From positions 1-5,306 of the forward strand of contig CALKIW010000025.1 in the NCBI GenBank assembly GCA_937995875.1: a DNA stretch of 5,306 nt, given 5' to 3'. Every line of letters starts with the position of its first letter. Within the stretch, counting starts at the first letter, position 1. Source of the stretch: an uncultured Bacteroidales bacterium. GTDB lineage: Bacteria; Bacteroidota; Bacteroidia; Bacteroidales; Bacteroidaceae. This document shows positions 3,928 through 5,306 of the stretch, piece by piece. Under the pieces are notes generated by a model. That model saw nothing but the letters and a program-made list of their open reading frames with translations. It was not told where the DNA came from and made no database searches. Made by a program: the position numbers and the translations under genes.

Positions 3928-5306
3928 ATGCTCAACACAGACACTATTGTTGCCTTAGCAACGCCTTCCGGAGGCGCCATCGGGATGGTAAGACTTAGTG
4001 GGTCTGACGCTATAACCATCACAGCACGCCTTTTTAAGGCAAAGAATACAAAAATCAATTTGTGTGAAGCACAAGCCAATACACTTCATTATGGCATACT
4101 TCATACATTAAAAGGCGATGAGATTGATGAGGTGATGGTAAGTGTATATCATGCTCCACACAGTTATACGGGTGAGGAGAGTGTTGAAATTACTTGTCAT
4201 GGCTCAAGCTATATTATGCAAAGTGCTGTACATGCCTTAATTGATGCCGGAGCACGTCAGGCCCGTCCGGGAGAATACACACAACGAGCATATCTCAATG
4301 GGAAAATGGACCTGTCGCAGGCAGAAGCTGTGGCCGACTTGATAGCGTCTACCAATAGAGCCACTCATAAAATTGCATTAAATCAGCTGAAAGGACATTT
4401 CAGCAATAAACTTTTAATGTTACGGGATCAGTTGCTTAAGATGACCAGTCTTTTGGAGCTTGAACTTGATTTCAGCGATCATGAAGATCTGGAGTTTGCC
4501 AATCGCGATGAACTGAAAGCACTTGCCTGCACGATCAGCAACCATATCAAGTCTCTGACCCATTCTTTCGAAACCGGAAAAGCACTGAAGAAAGGAATAC
4601 CTGTAGCCATAGTGGGTAAGACAAACGTGGGCAAAAGTACTTTACTCAATCAGTTGCTACGTGAGGAAAAAGCTATTGTCAGTGATGTGCATGGAACGAC
4701 CAGAGATGTGATAGAAGACACTATGGAAATTCATGGGGTGACCTTTCGTTTTATTGATACAGCCGGACTGCGCCATACGCAAGATAAAGTGGAACGTATC
4801 GGTATTGAGCGAGCCTATCAAAAATTGGAAGAAGCGGTCATTGTACTATGGGTGATTGATCAGCAACCTACACAAAAGGAAATCGATCAAATTCTCTCAC
4901 ACATTGAGGATAAGAAGGTCATTCTTGTTAAGAATAAGGCAGACTTAGTTTCCTCCTCAAACGCCTCTTTATCTTTTCCTCCTCTCCTCTCTCCTCTTTT
5001 AAAAATATCCATTAGTGCTAAACATGGGCAAGGAATTCAAGAATTAGAGAAACTCATCTATGCTACCGCCGATATTCCGGAACTTGATGAGAACTCTGTC
5101 ATCGTGACCAACGCCCGACATTATGAAGCCCTCAGCCGAGCCCAAATCAGTATCTCACGTGTAATTGAAGGATTGGACCTCAATCTTAGTGGAGACCTTC
5201 TTGCAGAAGACCTCCGTATCTGTCTTGAAGAATTGGCTGAGATAACTGGTGGCGCAATAACATCCAACGAAGTTCTTGGGAATATTTTTAAACACTTCTG
5301 CATCGG
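3928..5306 (+). CDS. mnmE: tRNA modification GTPase MnmE, last codons beyond the window edge
   Basis: MnmE, with MnmG, installs aminomethyl-type groups at C5 of wobble uridine 34 in certain tRNAs. The frame is open from ATG 3928 to the right edge (459 full codons plus GG). An in-frame TAG at 3910-3912 makes this the first possible start, and DTIVALATPSGGAIG (5-19) is the canonical N-terminus. Residues 1 to about 120 form the folate-binding domain, with PGEYTQRAYLNGKMDL (114-129) leading into the helical domain. The G domain holds GKTNVGKS (230-237, N233 for potassium), TT at 257-258, DTAG (277-280), catalytic E289, NKAD (336-339) and SAK (363-365). C458-I459-G begins the conserved C-terminal CIGK, so only about a lysine and the stop are missing. 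Between NKAD and SAK lies an unusual Ser/Pro/Leu-rich loop (341-358) from a homopyrimidine tract. The gene is insulated from the phosphorylase by a terminator; no clear -7 element precedes it. Confidence 0.97.
   Translation, partial: MLNTDTIVALATPSGGAIGMVRLSGSDAITITARLFKAKNTKINLCEAQANTLHYGILHTLKGDEIDEVMVSVYHAPHSYTGEESVEITCHGSSYIMQSAVHALIDAGARQARPGEYTQRAYLNGKMDLSQAEAVADLIASTNRATHKIALNQLKGHFSNKLLMLRDQLLKMTSLLELELDFSDHEDLEFANRDELKALACTISNHIKSLTHSFETGKALKKGIPVAIVGKTNVGKSTLLNQLLREEKAIVSDVHGTTRDVIEDTMEIHGVTFRFIDTAGLRHTQDKVERIGIERAYQKLEEAVIVLWVIDQQPTQKEIDQILSHIEDKKVILVKNKADLVSSSNASLSFPPLLSPLLKISISAKHGQGIQELEKLIYATADIPELDENSVIVTNARHYEALSRAQISISRVIEGLDLNLSGDLLAEDLRICLEELAEITGGAITSNEVLGNIFKHFCI
4972..5000 (+). 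repeat. 29-nt uninterrupted homopyrimidine tract inside mnmE
   Basis: Every base from 4972 to 5000 is C or T, in CCT/CTCT-like units, and pyrimidine richness begins earlier, at about 4949. It contains a 15-nt mirror repeat (4983-4997). It encodes part of the Ser/Pro/Leu-rich loop between the G4 and G5 motifs of MnmE and keeps the frame. Confidence 0.8.

Noticed and set aside
4966..4974. TCTTTATCT shared between mnmE and the PD40 promoter repeat as a common element
   Set aside because: It is only nine bases of simple pyrimidine-rich sequence and is likely coincidence.

Overview
The window looks like chromosomal DNA from a Bacteroidales bacterium, most likely Prevotella or a close relative. 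Three things point there. Several starts are preceded by the Bacteroidetes -7 element TAnnTTTG and by A/T-rich leaders with no Shine-Dalgarno sequence. Two short lipoproteins have family matches typical of this group. The protein with PD40-type propeller motifs is also typical of Bacteroidetes. Species cannot be named from the sequence alone.

Layout. The left third is read on the minus strand: a 3'-truncated DUF3332 lipoprotein gene (1-425), a 322-bp spacer, and a 230-residue lipoprotein of unknown function with an EF-hand-like calcium-loop motif (748-1440). The spacer holds a 14-bp palindrome, a hairpin with a T-rich tail that suits a minus-strand terminator, a doubtful 38-codon ORF and a small set of alternative inverted repeats. 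A divergent intergenic region (1441-1780) carries promoters facing both ways, including one built on an imperfect tandem repeat. The plus strand then holds an exported PD40/coiled-coil protein (1781-2923) and, 39 bp later, a nucleoside phosphorylase of the PNP/UDP family (2963-3835). These two are probably one transcript, closed by a strong hairpin terminator. Next comes mnmE (3928 to the right edge), complete except for about its last two codons.

How the genes work together. The phosphorylase acts in nucleoside salvage, and MnmE is a universally conserved tRNA wobble-uridine modification GTPase; the terminator separates them into different units. The three envelope proteins (two lipoproteins and the PD40 protein) have no evident link to one another beyond proximity. 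I see no phage, transposase, CRISPR, tRNA or rRNA, and no strong case for a new multi-gene system. The points most worth a second look are the homopyrimidine insert in mnmE, the PD40/coiled-coil protein paired with a phosphorylase, the duplicated promoter, and the structured spacer at 585-740.
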